64,000 nt of DNA from Varanus komodoensis (GCF_004798865.1 NW_025336481.1:29168863-29232862); one strand, 5' to 3'. Counted from the first letter of the stretch, positions 14,501 to 29,100 are shown. Program-made: numbers and translations. Notes: generated from the sequence alone by a model not told the origin.

Positions 14501-17500
14501 CCCCCGAAAAAAAAAACCCTTCTGAGCCACATATGGCTTGAATTCAAAAATCACACTTTCTTCTGTATTAGGTTTCCAAAGCAGCGAGAACAATGAAGCA
14601 ATGCTTTGGATCCACCAGAACTCTTTCATAAATCAAAATGGGAGAGGTAATTTTTCTGGTTCCCCCTTCCCCTTGTTGCTTCCAGAACAGGTTCCCATGC
14701 TGTTCTTAAGGATCCTCACCCCAAATTCTGGATCAGTAGGTGGAGTCAAGCCTCAGAATTGGCCCACTGTCTGAAATCTGATTTCAAGTATATCTGTTTG
14801 GCTATGACTTTCCCTTCAACTATATTTTTAGCAGAACCTAAACTTTCTTAACTTGCCTTTCTTGCTAAACGATTGATCAGCACTTTATAAGAAGATGTTG
14901 TTACATTAAGTTTCTTAAAACAAAGACCTGAAGCACTTCCAGGTGGAGCCTTGAAACAAAAAGACAAAAATACAGAAGTGAGATGAACAACGGACATATG
15001 AGAAGCCAACAGATGCTTACAGAAGTATTAAAGCTATACTTAGAAAAATACTCACTAGTTTTCTTATTGAATTGGCACTCTGAAAAATAGTTATGAAAGA
15101 GGATTAGAATTGCTGTTGCATAAAAAGGCATGATTCCATTATTATTATAAATGTTAGTAGTTATTATTCAACACAGAATTCCTTTTTTTAAAACATCTTT
15201 ATGCTGCCTGAATGTATACAAATATTGTCATAAAGCAGATGGTACAGATGGCACTAAAGTTCTTAAGTGGCAATCCTCTGCGTACATACATGGGAATAAA
15301 CCCAACTGAACTCAGTGGGGCTTACTCCACAGTAGATATACATAGAATTGCAGTGCTGATGGTACTACTTCAAAGGTCAGCATTTGCAGTATTGCAGTTC
15401 TATGGATTGTTTAGCTGATGTAGGATCAGTGACACTACCTGGCTCTAAAGATACTCCATTATCAAATTATACAATAGACAATTGATATAGAATTGGTTTT
15501 ATCATTTGTTGCTACAGAACTTACATGTCTACAAATACAAAAATATTAGTGTTGCCTTTTTAAAGCACTGTAAAGGATCGTTGCAGTTGTAAATCCAAAA
15601 CATCCATATCACACAGCACCAACAAAGCCCCTACCTGATTAGTGGGACATTTTTCGATATGAGCCACAATACTTTCTGTAGGTAGCTTGACTAAAATGTA
15701 TGAGGCGACTTTATATAGTGCTACATTATTTCCATCAAATGTAATAATGCTCAGTTCAGACAGCACAGAGCATTGACCTAGGAAAGAACTGACAGTTAGT
15801 GAGATTGCCACTGAATGGGGGTTTCTTATGCTAGAGGGATTATTCCACATATTGAACTGTGCAGAAAGTTCATTAACTGAGACCTCAGAAAGACCATGGC
15901 TCAACAGCAACACATACTGCTACTATACAGGATGGACTGGATATTTACTCAGAAGTAAGCCATACTGGTTTCAAATGTGGCTTACTTCCAAGTTAGTTGT
16001 ATAGGACTGTGACCTTAAATAATTCTTAGAGCCATTTCACACATTAGGAAGTTTGCAGGCACATGTGTAGCCACATAGTGTATCCTCAAACATGAAAGTG
16101 GTATTTCCTTTTCGTTTACTCTGGCTGCACTCTGCAAAGTGATGCAACTGCCCCAAGGTCTTCGCAGCAAGTCATGTACCATCTACCGAAGTTACAAATC
16201 TGCAGTGGATGCACGTGGCTGATTTTATAACCCACAGCACTTGGGATCGAGGCTCAAAAAGAAATGTAATTCACCATTAAGGGCTTGAGAAGCAACCCTG
16301 GTTCTCCAATATGGTTCATTCGATCCAGCATACTTTACTTTATGCTTCATACATGTGACTGTTTCTCTAGAAAGTAGAAAAGTACTTTTCCATATGTTAC
16401 TGCCAGTAACAGCCCTTTGTGTGTTGAAAGATCAAGTGTCTTTCTTCTCTTCCACCAGTACTTCAAAGCACTGGTGAGTTAGTGCCTCCATGGCAATGCC
16501 CACCTACTCAGAGGCTCCTTTTCTGCCACTTTCCCTTGAAAATGTTTGGGGGCAGGGTGCTGATGTGCCCTGCTTTGCCGAGGACAGTCTCCTATTTGCA
16601 AGCACTCTCTGTGGAAGGGCTGCCCAGGCCAAGACGGCTTTCAAGTACCATAAAGAGGAGAATTTGGAGCACCAGATTCACCCCACCGCAGTTAGCCCCT
16701 GGACACCAGAGTGAGCAGGCACACAGTTCACCTGGTCATGGCCTTTCCTCCTAGGATGAGAGGTATTGCATTTCTATTTCAATTATAGGAATTACTTCTA
16801 TAATTACATTTATATACATCCATTGATACATTTGAATTTTATGCAAATCTATACCTTCTTTTGGCTTTTGGGTGGGTTGCTGTATTTCCTCTTTTCTGGT
16901 AATGTATGAATGGCCAGTGAAGCAGGGGAAGTAAGACCGTTCAGTGGGCCTAAGTCCCAGGTAAGTGCATAGAGGAATGCAGTATCATTTGAGCAGTTTC
17001 CATACACAGATTTAAAATCTCCTTTGCACAGACCAAGGGTCAAAACAGACATTATTTTTCATTTCTACTCTAGGTTAGTCACAGCGCTCCCAATCTGAAT
17101 CGGGCTTCTAGTAGGATGGAAAAGTTAAATGCTCTCCTTTATGCCCACGTCAAGCTCCCAGTCTGAATCAGAAGCCCTCTGCCTATTCTAGAGTAACAAT
17201 ACAAAAAGATGCAGGAGGCAGCTACACCTTCAAACTAGCCCCTGATTTATCACCCATCTTCCTATCTTCCTTAGAGCTTGCCTTCATATCCTTTTGGTAG
17301 AACATCCAGTTTCGATTGGTACTAGTGGTACAAACTTTGGCCTATATTACAATTTCGTTTCCAATTAACACCTCTGGTTAGTATTTCTCATTGATTGTAG
17401 TTCAATCCTGAGCCTCATCATGCTAAATTATAATCAACTGACTGTAATTTTTGTAATGAAAACTATATATGTAGGCCTTTGTGTTTAAAAATATAATAAA

Positions 17501-20500
17501 ATGTATGCAAGAACTTACAAGGACATTCCCATTCTGGACAACAGCTGTCACTGTTAATCTGAACTGGCATCCCACGAAAACCACAGTCAGGCTTTTCCAC
17601 GTTCTTATGGCAGTTCCTCGAGAGATTGTAAAGCATCCATCCCATATTAATGCACACATACTGACTGCACACATCTACTGGATCAAGATATCTTGGCTGC
17701 TCCATGATTGTGGGAAAAAACAGAGGCATTAACATCTGAACTGATTTTGTTTCATGAACAAAGATTTGCCATGAGTTTCTAAACCAGGCACTACTAGCTC
17801 TGAAAGCAACACCAGAAAACACCAGCCTGTGATCATTGTGGTCTGAATGGATATAGCTGTGAACAGTTATCTCATGATACCGTGAGTGTCACTGTGGCTT
17901 AGTACCTTAGACTGGGACTCAGAAGTTCTCAGTTCCAGTCTCCATTAAGCCTTGACACTCACTGGATGACATTGACCAGTTATAAGCTATGTTATGTTGT
18001 GAGCCGCCCTGAGGCTTTGTTGCGATGGGGGCAGCATAGAAATGTTTTAAATAATAAATAAAATAAGCTCTTAGTTTAACCTACCCCACAAGGATGTTGC
18101 TAAAATGAAGAGGAAAAAGGAATCATATAAGCTGCTTTGAGTTCCTTGCAAACAGAAATAATAAATAAATCAAAAGAACAAGTTTGAGTATAGGGCAGAT
18201 TGGTTTAGAATTAGAATTGAAGTCTCTGAGGATTACTAGATATAGAGGAAGCATACGATTGTACCAGTTTTAGTCTAACTTAAGTTCAATTCATTCCAAT
18301 GTGTCTACTTGAAGTGCTCTGGAGATTATTTTTACAAAGAGTTAGCTGACCATGAATCCAACATACATGAAAACTGAATATAAAAAGAGATGTTTATTTA
18401 AATGAAGAAGTAAAGAAAATTGATAAGTAAGAAAAAAAGGGTGCAATGTGTTGACAAACTCAGAAGTTTCATGCATCCTTTGTATGGAACAAGGGCCATA
18501 GGGTGGTCTCTTCTGCTGCCATGCCACAAGCCATGTAGCTTATCTAGATAACCATGTTCAGCCATCAAGATAAAATGCTGGGAAGGGCAGTGAAAGAAGC
18601 TGCAGTACAGATAGGAATCAGTGTATCCCAGCCTCCTCCCCTCCCACCCCCAAGCTCACCCTTTTGTTCCTTCCAATCCCAGTTGCAACTTTCTAGCCCT
18701 TTCCATGCAAGCTGTGACATCAGACTCTGCATTCCCATATCTGAGATTGCAGGATCTTGGAGAGAGGACTCCAAATCATGGTCCAAATGATGTTGGGAGA
18801 TTATGGGACTGTGCCCTGAAAATTTTTAATAAATGAGAATACAAAATAAAAGAAGCAGGAAAAACGCCCTCACCGTGCACTCTGTGGCTGTTGGAGACAC
18901 GATTGTGTGTATCATTGTGCCAAACGAAGCATATTCTGAACTTTCTGTTGTCACTGTTTCCATTTCAGTCTGTGATGCTTGGGTCCCCAAAGGCTCAGCA
19001 GGAAAGTGAGATATATCTGTTATTGTGACATTGTCCAAGCTGGTGATTCTCGCTTGTTCTGGTTCAGTCATGGTGTAGGAAGGCCTAATTGATTTTGGTG
19101 GTGGAACTCTAGACCAATCAGATAACGTTTTATCTGTCACTTTGGAGAGAGAGTCGGGCTTCTCAGCTGTGCTGCTTTTGCTAATGGACAGGGTCGTCTG
19201 GAAGACAGATGGGGAAGACCCCTCAGTGCTTCCGTACTTCGTGTCTTCTTGCACTTCTGAAGTCTCCTTTTTTTCTAAGGCATAAGTCATTTCCTTAAAA
19301 GAGGTTGCATTTTGAAATTCTGAAGCCTGTGTTATTCCCTGCTCTGTCCAACCTGAGACAATCAATTCATCCACTTTTATGGGTATTGTTTTGAAGGATT
19401 CTGTAGAGGATTTGGGTACAAACAAAGTGAACTTTGGTTCATGCATTAGCAATTGCGAAGAAGTAGGAACTGGGGTGGAAGTAGCAACTGTGTAAAGCTC
19501 AAAATGGATCGGAGAGAGTTCAGTCACTTTTGCAGTTTTATTAAGAGCTGTTGTGCTGGCAGATGAAACCAGTGAACCTTCTGAGGGGCTAAGGGAGAGC
19601 TTTTCAGTGACCTCTCCTGCAACGGATGTAATATTCCAGAGAGTGCTCACAGAATGTGTTGGCTCTGAAAACTGAGGACTGAATGTAGTTGCTAATGAAG
19701 ATAATATTGTACTGGTCACTGAAGAAGTCAAGGACCTTCTGCTTCCCAAGGATAGTGTAGGAATATCAGAAATCCCCAGAAGAGGTAGGGACATAGTTTG
19801 TGTTGTGGAAGTATCTGCATTTACAGTTGAGGCTGAAGGAGAAGCTTCATGATATGAACTTGTTGAGGTGGCATGTTCACCAAGTGATGCAACTGGTATT
19901 TGCATGTGAGTTTTAGCTGATACTGTAGCAGAAGTGATGTCAATCATGGGGATCATTGTTGAACTTTCAGAATGAGAGGTTGAAGCAGAGAACTTAGGGA
20001 TGAAAGATCTTGTTGTTAACACTGAAAGTACCCTAGATGGATGTGTAAAAGCAGATAAGGCATCTGGAAGTTCTGCAGGAGTAATTAAAGCATCTTTACT
20101 TTTAAGTATAGAAACAGCTTTCAATTCTGTATGTGGGCCAAATCCATGAACACTTGTGTCAGATGTTGCTTTTGGTGTAACATGAGATTCCTTTATAGGT
20201 AGCATGGAAATACTACTAGATAAATCCTTGGTATGAGCAAACTCTGATGACCTTATAAAAACAGTTGACTGTGGAGATGTATCTGTGGGCAATGCATGTT
20301 TACTTTCTGTTGAAACTGTTCTTGTTAAAAATGATTCCGAAGTTTGAGGAACACCTGGAAGAGAAAATGTAGAAGGTCCTATATGAACGCTTTTTGAGAA
20401 AATGGTAACTTCCCCAGTTACTTTTGGTTTTTGAGATGCAACTGGAAGAGGCAATGATGGAGAGCTTAAGTGTGTCACTTTGGGTTCCAGCAAAGGCCAT

Positions 20501-23075
20501 TTAGGACTTTGTGTAACACCTGAAGGTGGTGCTGTACTAACTGTATCTGAGACCATAGGAAAATGTTTGGAGGTCAAGGAAGCAATATCTTCAGAAAGGG
20601 TTGGAAGTGTTTTTGGTGATATTACAGATGTAGGCAGCAATGTTTTCAATAATGTTTTTGAGTCTGAAGTTGAGTTACTTGTAGCAAATCCAATAAATCT
20701 AGAAGTTAATAATGGAACAGGAGTCACAGCTGTCGTAAGTGCAGACAGATGGGACGCAGCTCCTGAAGTCATCATAAATGTTTGTGTTAATTGTGAACTT
20801 GTAAATAATACAGGACTCGGAAAAGATGTTCTTTCAGTTAAAAAAGACTGTGTTGCTGCAGCTACTGGTGTTGGAGAATGGCTACTCATTAAGATGCTTG
20901 TGGGCATTTCAACAGAAGCAAAACTTCGTCCAACAGGTAAGGTAGCTAATGCGGCAGAAGATTCTGCAGGTCCTAATAATATAGATGAAGTGGTTATTGA
21001 AGGTAGAGCAGTAGAGGATGGTAAAGCTGTTGTTGCAGTGGGGAATGATAACAAGGAGACAGGAGTTGTGCTGTAGGATGTTAGAGTAAGTACTGGGGCT
21101 TCTGAAGTAGTTGGAAAAGCTTCTGGAGATGAAGAATCAAGTAGTCTAGGTAGGGTTGTAGTACTGTAGTTGTCTTCCAGCGATTGTTCTGGAACTGACA
21201 ACAAATCAGGTGAATGCATGCTTGCATAAGGTGACGTTGGTGAATGAAGATCTGCAGTGGCTGCTCTTTCAGTTGTCATTTTCACAGTCAGATTAATATA
21301 TGTTGGTTCAGCCCCTTCACTGACGAATATCGAAGGCATCTGAGACATACTTTCCATTGTGCCTACTACATGGGTGCTTAATTCTGTAGGACTTGTTCTC
21401 AGTGGCTTTGCCCCAGATGAAGATTCTGTAGGCTTCATATGTATGCCTGTTGAAACAGTAGGCCACAGTGGTCATGAAATGGAAACAGGAAGAGGACAAA
21501 TTCAGGCACTCGGCTCTTTCAGAGTATTCCCTTTCTCATGTAATGGCTAACTATGGACTAAGCAATGAACAAATTCAGCACATCTGTTTCTTTCCAGACT
21601 ACAGAAAATCCAGAGAGGTCCCCAATCCTGCATAATTTCATTATTGCCAGGCTCATACACCACAACAAAAAACAAGGAATAGGACATTCCTGAATTGTTT
21701 TGTGACCCTGAAAGAAGGTGGGAGTAGTAAATGTATGGGAAGCAGTAAATTCTCTTACTCCAGCATAACTAGGAGTGTAATTAATCAAAAATAGGCAGAA
21801 TATGTGAACTGGGACAAAGTCAGAACTATGTGCACAGTTTCAGTGATAAATACAGAAATTAGTGCTTACAACGGAGAACTCAGCACCTTTATAGATACAT
21901 CGTTTCCCCTCTATCATGGAATGCAAAAATATTTTGCAGATGCATTGCTCTTGCTAGGTCAGGAAAAGTAAGCAATAGTAGCTTTTACTACCCTACTATC
22001 ATTGGTATATGAAACATGTGGCCCTCCAAATATTGTTGGACTGTAACTTCCACCATCTCTCACCAAAGTCTATGCTGGCTAGGGCTGATGGGAATTACAT
22101 TCCAACGCCACTGGAAAGACATGTTCCCCACCCTTCTTTTCTGTACAAGTAACAATGTGGTCTGAGTAGAAAGTTCCACCTAATAATTTCATTTGAGAGG
22201 AAAGCATTAGGTATATGTTTTGAAAACCATAAAAGCAACCTTTATAAAAGAAGGGGAGAGTCCTTTTCACATTATTTACATGCATAGTTGAACTTTCATT
22301 TTTAAAATTAATAGTCTAATATTAATTTAAAAATCCCATTCAGTCCAGTGGGATTTACTTCAAGACTATGCTGTGTACAGCTGCTATTAAAGTACATTTC
22401 TCAGAGATATTACAGTAGAAAGAAGGATTTTTCCCAAACATGCTATCTCCCCATTTTCATAGCTGGTTATTTGGCTACATAAGATATAGCTGCTGAGTTC
22501 ACTGTTAGTGTCCATTATTTTTAAATGGTCAGAAATGTATTTTTAAAAGCCATTTGCATGGCCAGAACAGGCTCAATCATATTAAAAGATTCACAAAAAT
22601 AAAAAAAAATCTAAAGACACTAGCATCTCTTAAAATTGTGCCAAGAAAGGCAATCTTTCTATGACATGGAATGATACTGCTGATTACCAGTGTATACTAT
22701 ATTATTGTAGCTATCCAGGAAAAATAAACAGGGAGACTTACAGTCTTCTTGATAAACACATTTAAGTGTGACGTCATCAAGAATCATCTCTTTAGGACAG
22801 TATGGCACACATCCTTCAACCCTATTTAAAATATAAAAGAAAAATGAAACTCGCAAAAATCTTTTCATGGTTTTTCTCCAATTTTTCTAGGTTCAGATGT
22901 CTAATGGAAATGGGGCTCAATCATTCTGTTAAGGAAATGGGAAACCCTTGTTAATCTGCTGCAGTTCATCCTTGTTAATCTACCTGAAGGTCCAAATATA
23001 TATTTTGCCCATTCCATAGAGTGAGGGATAAATTATATGCTGCATTCAATATGTAGGATGCAGCTGATTACCCTA

Positions 23076-23155
<80 letters not shown>

Positions 23156-26100
23156 AGGGAGGGAGGGAGGGAGGAGTAAGAAAACTCACTTGGTACTCTG
23201 TTTTCTTCTGCAGAAGTTCTAAATAATTAAGTGAAATTTAATGTAAAACATTACAGATTCATGGACATAAACATGGAGAATTATATTGAGAATGTACAAC
23301 ATTAAATATTTCATTAAATGTTAAATCAATGTACTCACGGTGGAAGAAATTTACATGCTATTCCTTCAGGATCACTGCAAGTTTTAACACATGGACTTGT
23401 ACAAGGTTCATATCGCCATTCACACATCCTCCTGTAAGGTACTGCAGTGTGGAGTTCTAAGAAATGACAACAATGTAGTATTTTGCTACTGGATGCAGAG
23501 GATATCTCTAAACCATGATTACTTCTGACAGACAAAGGAAAGGAGTAATTCATTCTTTAAAAGGGAGGGAATAGACATCCCCAGTGCCATCTTCCCTTAT
23601 ACAAATCATGTTTTTCCTGGAGACAGCATCTCTGACCAAGAAACAGATACAAGTTTTAAAAATATTTTAATAACTATTATTTTACTGGATAGTGATAAAC
23701 TAGGATGCAGATGCTTAGGACTAGAGTCCAAATCCAGTTCTCCAAGAATTCCCAGGTGACATACTCCCTTCTTATCTAAGATATATGATTTTTGTGCTAA
23801 TCTGTTCCTCCTGATGAAGAACTGTAGAAACATAGAAACAGAGTGAGTCAGAAGGGACCTCCCAGGCCCTTCTAGTCTGACCAGTGGCTCCAGCTGGCTC
23901 TGCTCTGCTCATGGCATGCCTACCATGTGCATGTCCAGTCTAACCTTAAACACCCTCACCAATGGGGCTTCAACCATATCCTTTTCTTTTCCAGCAATGT
24001 ACCCAACCCCTCTCTCACACTCTGTCCAGCACCCCCTATCACTCACCCTCTATGCTGAAGCTGCTTGAATATTTGAATTCTTCAGAATCATCAAACTTGG
24101 ATACTTTCACAGAAGAAGTGTTAAGTATAATGAAGAACCCTTTCTTGCTGTACAGTTCAAATGCACTGTAACCAGGAATCCAAAGGCCTTGATGATGGAA
24201 AAAAGTTGTCCTTCTACGAAATGATGAGCTTGCATCCCACTGTTCTAAACAAACACTTTCGTCATCATGGGCATATAAAAAGTAGTTTGGCCTTTCAGCA
24301 GACTCAAGTGAAACCAGAGATGGAGCTGCCACCAATGAAATACATAGCAATAAACAGTAAGATCTAACTACCAAAATCTAAGTGTTACATACAATGGAGT
24401 GCTAAAAATCTATTTAGTGGCACCAACCCTATGGAATGTTCTTTCCTTTGAGATGCACCAGGCATCAATGCTGGTGTATTTTCAGTATTCATAGGAAATG
24501 TTTCTGCTTGCTCTCCCCCCCCCCCCCCCGCCCCAGCCATGACCTATCTTTAAACTGACCACATGATGGTATTTTGACTATGTGGTTTTCATTTTATTTT
24601 GTTGTTTTCTTATTTTTTGTCAACTCCTTCAGGATTTGTTTGAAATGAAAACCAGTACACAAATGTTGCTAATAATAAATAATGTGTCAAATTAGTCTGG
24701 GCAGGACCATGCTAAAATTCTGCTCAAATGTATTAAAATGACATGTTCTCCTTGTGGTTATTCTTATGCTACAGCTACACTGACTATGGTGAATTGGGAG
24801 TATCAAGTGATTCAAACTTTGGAGTTTTTTGTGGGTGAGAACAGGCATCAGGGCAGTCCAAGCCTTCCCATGCTCCAGAAGCACTTCCCACCACCATGAA
24901 GTTCCTACTAGTCCCCACTCCACCAGCGGTTCTGCCAGTTAGGATTTCACTGCAACATTCTTAGCACTCAAACCAGGGACCTCCAACCTCTGTGGACCCA
25001 TAGACAGATTTGGGAACTTGAGAAAGTGCTGTGCATAACCCCCAAAATAGTTCCTACAAAGTAAATGTCTAGTCAAATAGTGCCTCCTGTGGGGACCTGC
25101 ATAGTCAAAAGAGGCAGGGGAGAGAGAAATACTGAGGTGTGGCGGGAGAAGAAAGGAGCAAGGCAAAGGGGAAGAGGCTGCAGTCTGGGTGAGGGAGAAG
25201 AGCAAGATGAAAGGGTGAATGGGAGGGAAAGAGTAAGGCTAGGGGCTAGGAGGAAGAAAGACAGAAAGGGAAGGCTAGGGAACAAAGCGTTCCACTGGTG
25301 AGAACTATAGCAGGGCAATAAGTGAGGAGCAAAGAGATAGAGAGTGAAGTGGGGGAAGTCTGCTGGGATGGAAAACTCTTTATGGGGCCAGGAAGCTATT
25401 TTTCTTTCTCTCCCTTAACTCTTCAGTGGAGGCTGAGGTACAGCTAGGGAGTCTACCACCCTAGCTTTTTTTAAGTTTGGTAATAAAAACACATTTCTTG
25501 AAGGGACACCAGATAAAAAGCTTCATCGACACCATTGGAGGTTCTCTTGGGAGCCATGGCCCACATGGACCCCTTTTTGGAAACCCTGACTTGATCTTTT
25601 TTTGCTGTTTCTGGAGGGTACATAGGAATGAGAAAGTCTTCTTTCTCTTACAGTGTTTGCACCTCCACGTCCAAATTTACTCAGATTTTGGTTAGAAAAG
25701 TATTATTTAGTCTAGATAGGTTGTTTTGTTTTGTAAATCCTAAAACTTGAGCTTTACTTACACTGAATTCTAAAGATAAAACTCACATGGTATTTTATCT
25801 TTGAAAAGTCCAGGAGTTAACATAAAATTAAAATATACATTTCCATTGAAACTAATTCTAGGCAAAGGAAATATCTCTTTGCTGCTGATGTTGACTCCTA
25901 TAACAGTGCCATTATGGCCATAGCTGGCAAAAATATATGGTCCTTCTCCAAGACCTGGAGGGAGAAAAATGAGAATCAAGAGTTAAAACAAGCTAGAAAG
26001 AAATGGGACAGTGGGGAATGAGGAGCCACTAGCTTTTAGCATTACTAAGCTTTTTTGCACTCAACAAGAAGTGGAAGTAAAACAGAAGTTCCACACAAAT

Positions 26101-29100
26101 GCTTAAGATATGTGCTTGATCAATGTTCTTGGTTATGGCCAAGGTCCTTCCACAGCATTTACTCACAGCTTAAGTCCATATCAGGAAAGGTTCCCAGCAA
26201 TATTAATTTAAATGTCTCCTTGTAGGTTCAGTCCATGTTACTACTTCCTGATAGCACCAGTGGGAATTAGTGTTTGTACCAGTAATCATTTCTTCAGTTT
26301 CAGTTCTGTTGGTGAAGGCCTGAATTACTGTTTTTCTCTCATTTTTTAAAAAATATAGCAAATCAGTCTTATTTTTCTCTAAGAAACATTGAAAAATGAA
26401 AGGAAATCAGTAAAGGTGCATGCACACATATGCACACACACACAAAGGAAACCCCAGAGAAACAAAAAATTGGAACAAAGTCTATTCATGGGGCACTTAA
26501 TGCCTGCTGATCAGGAAGGAACAAAACTGGCTGAACTACAAGTAGGAAATGTCTAGTAGATATAAAAGTAGGCATAGTAGACATAAAGAGCAAAGTTTTT
26601 CCTAGTCACTCTATACAGGATAGAGATGCAGCTGTATTTTGTCACCAAAACAATGCAACACACAGTGTCTCAAGAATACAGGAGAATAGCACAGAAAACA
26701 CTGGAAGGCAGTGGATTGAGAATGATGTAATCTAGACGCTATGCAGAAACTGAAGAAGCAAATGATGGCAACTCCAGAGAAAAAGACCAGTGTGGAAGCA
26801 ACTCAGGAACTTTCTGACACATTCAAGGATTCACATGTACTGATTCCTGCCACTCCAGTCATCTTCCGCAAAGCAACAATGAGTACCTAAGCAAGTGCTG
26901 CAAACGAATCTCCTGCCTATATCAGCAAGGTTCTCTTTCTGATTTCTTCTTGCTCAAGTGTCAGAATAACAGTAATTCCCCTTCACTATTATGGGTTCTG
27001 AGTGATTTTTTAGTGTGCAATCCTTCAGCTGTGGCCTGTTCATATGTAAATAATTTCTTCTTCCATTCTACTTTCTACTGAAATTGAGACTTGAGCTGGC
27101 TTTCAAGGATTCCAAAATACCATTAGACCACTTGACTATTAAACTAACAACACCTTACAACAAGTTATATTGTCCCCTATCATGGCCTGAAGTTGATCAG
27201 AAATAAACACTGAAGCAGAGCCATGGTAAATCCCCATTCTAAAAATATTGATTGTACAAAACATTAAAAATGATGCTTTTATGCCCCAAAGGGTACTCTG
27301 ATCATGTAAGCAAGTAGCTATTTTCAAGCAGCTCAAAGTAATTTGCAAGAGTTACCACTTTGGAGAGTTACATTCTTTGGAGAATGTATGCCACAAGAAA
27401 TGTGCTGGCCATCCATTTGGATGGCTTTAAAAGGAGATTGGACAGATTCATGGAGGAGGTAGTTATCAGTGGCTACTAGCCTGGTTGGCTAGTAGCTGCT
27501 TCCTTTACCAGAGCCAACAACTGATTTGCCACCATGTTTACAGAATGATGGACTAGATGAACCTTTGGTCAAATCCAGCATTGCTTTAGAATGTTCTTAT
27601 GTTCTATGCCTCTAGTTTATTATTCAGAAAAGCTACATACCTTGGTTGTAGTAATCACAGTCATAAGCTGAAAGAAAAAAAATAGGTACACAGTTTAATA
27701 GCAGAAAATAGAGAATTCATTATTGCCAATAATTCTAAGACAAGGTCGCACTCAGGCAGTAAAATCTGAGTCCATACATTTTACTTAGATTCTCCATTTT
27801 TGGGGAGTTCCATTATTAGTAATATCTGTCATATAAAGGCACTGGTTTTGAAGATCTAATTTTTGTTCCGGATTTAAACTGTCCAGATAGGCTTTTCCAC
27901 TTTGTAAAAGGGAAAGGAAAGCCTTGCAAAATCTGTTCACACATCCCTTGGTTCTTTTTTAAACTAATCAGTGCTGATATGGAAACCAGTATAAGAAGAG
28001 AAATGATAGACAGGCAGGCAGGTGAGCAAGCAGGCAGATATAACATAACATTTTTTAGTTCTAAAGGGTCTAACTTTTAATATAAGAGCCATTTGTAAAA
28101 TTATAAATTAGAATGACTTTTCTGATATGGTTTCAGGTATCAAACAACTATTAATCTGCATCAGCATGATGAACCATGTTCAGTCTCAGTGATTTCATAG
28201 AAATTAACCAATAAAGTGTGGAATAATCTGCATTCTTTACAGAGATAATGTCTGATGGCAGAATTAATGGCATACATACAGCAGAGAGAAGGAGATCGCC
28301 AGTGAATTATTGCACCCTGCTGGCAGCATTTGTGAGCATAAGCTGCGATACTTGTACATAGACATTCACAGTCCCCACCAAGATTACAATTGCACGTGTC
28401 TGTATGGCAGTTTTTGACAAATGATGTCACATCAATCTGAAAAATATGAAGGAATGTAAAAACTTCTGGAAAATGAGGGAAATAAATTAAAATGAAACTG
28501 AAGTGCAGAGTCAGGAGAGCCAAAGTATTTTAGGAAACTTGGGAAATGCTTAAAAGCACTATAACGGAGGATCAAATAAAATGTATGCCACAGATTAAGA
28601 AGGCTGTTCAGCAGATCACCTGAATAGTTAAGGAAGAGGATCAGGAAATCCATAAAAGGCCAGAATGCTTCCTTTTGACAGTGTAAGTCATTCAGAAAGG
28701 AGACATAAAGGAGACCATATTTTCACAAAACTTAGTTGATGTGAAAAGCAATGAGGAAATCTAAGAAATGACTAAAAAGAGAAAATAGGAAACCGTGAGC
28801 AGGCAACCTGCTGTTCCAAGATCTCTGGGTCCCTCTTTAGGGTGCAACCCTACAGTAGTCAGTGTAAGCTCCCAAAGGTGAAGGCTCATGCTCATCCGTG
28901 TTCTTTTTTGCCCTCTTAGAGAAGTCATTTGAGAGGGAGAGGAAAGGAGGCTGGAGTGGCCCCGGGATAGCTCCTATCCTGGCCTCTTTGGTCCCTTTCC
29001 CTCCTCACCTGCCAAAATGCCTGCTCCCTCTACCCTCCAAGGTTGCATTCCCTACATCAGACAGGCAACCAGCGTGGTCCTTTCTACCTCAGGTACAAGG

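Noticed and set aside
16849-17052. Minus-strand 67-codon frame considered as an extra exon before VWD4
   Set aside because: Flanking exons already join in phase (ECP-C then QCSVLSEL), and the frame has no Cys pattern or homology.
20480-21076. A 198-codon plus-strand open frame antisense to the Ser/Thr-rich exon
   Set aside because: It is a by-product of Ser/Thr/Pro codon use on the coding strand; its Val/Gly/Glu-rich sequence has no domain, and the opposite strand is clearly OTOG.
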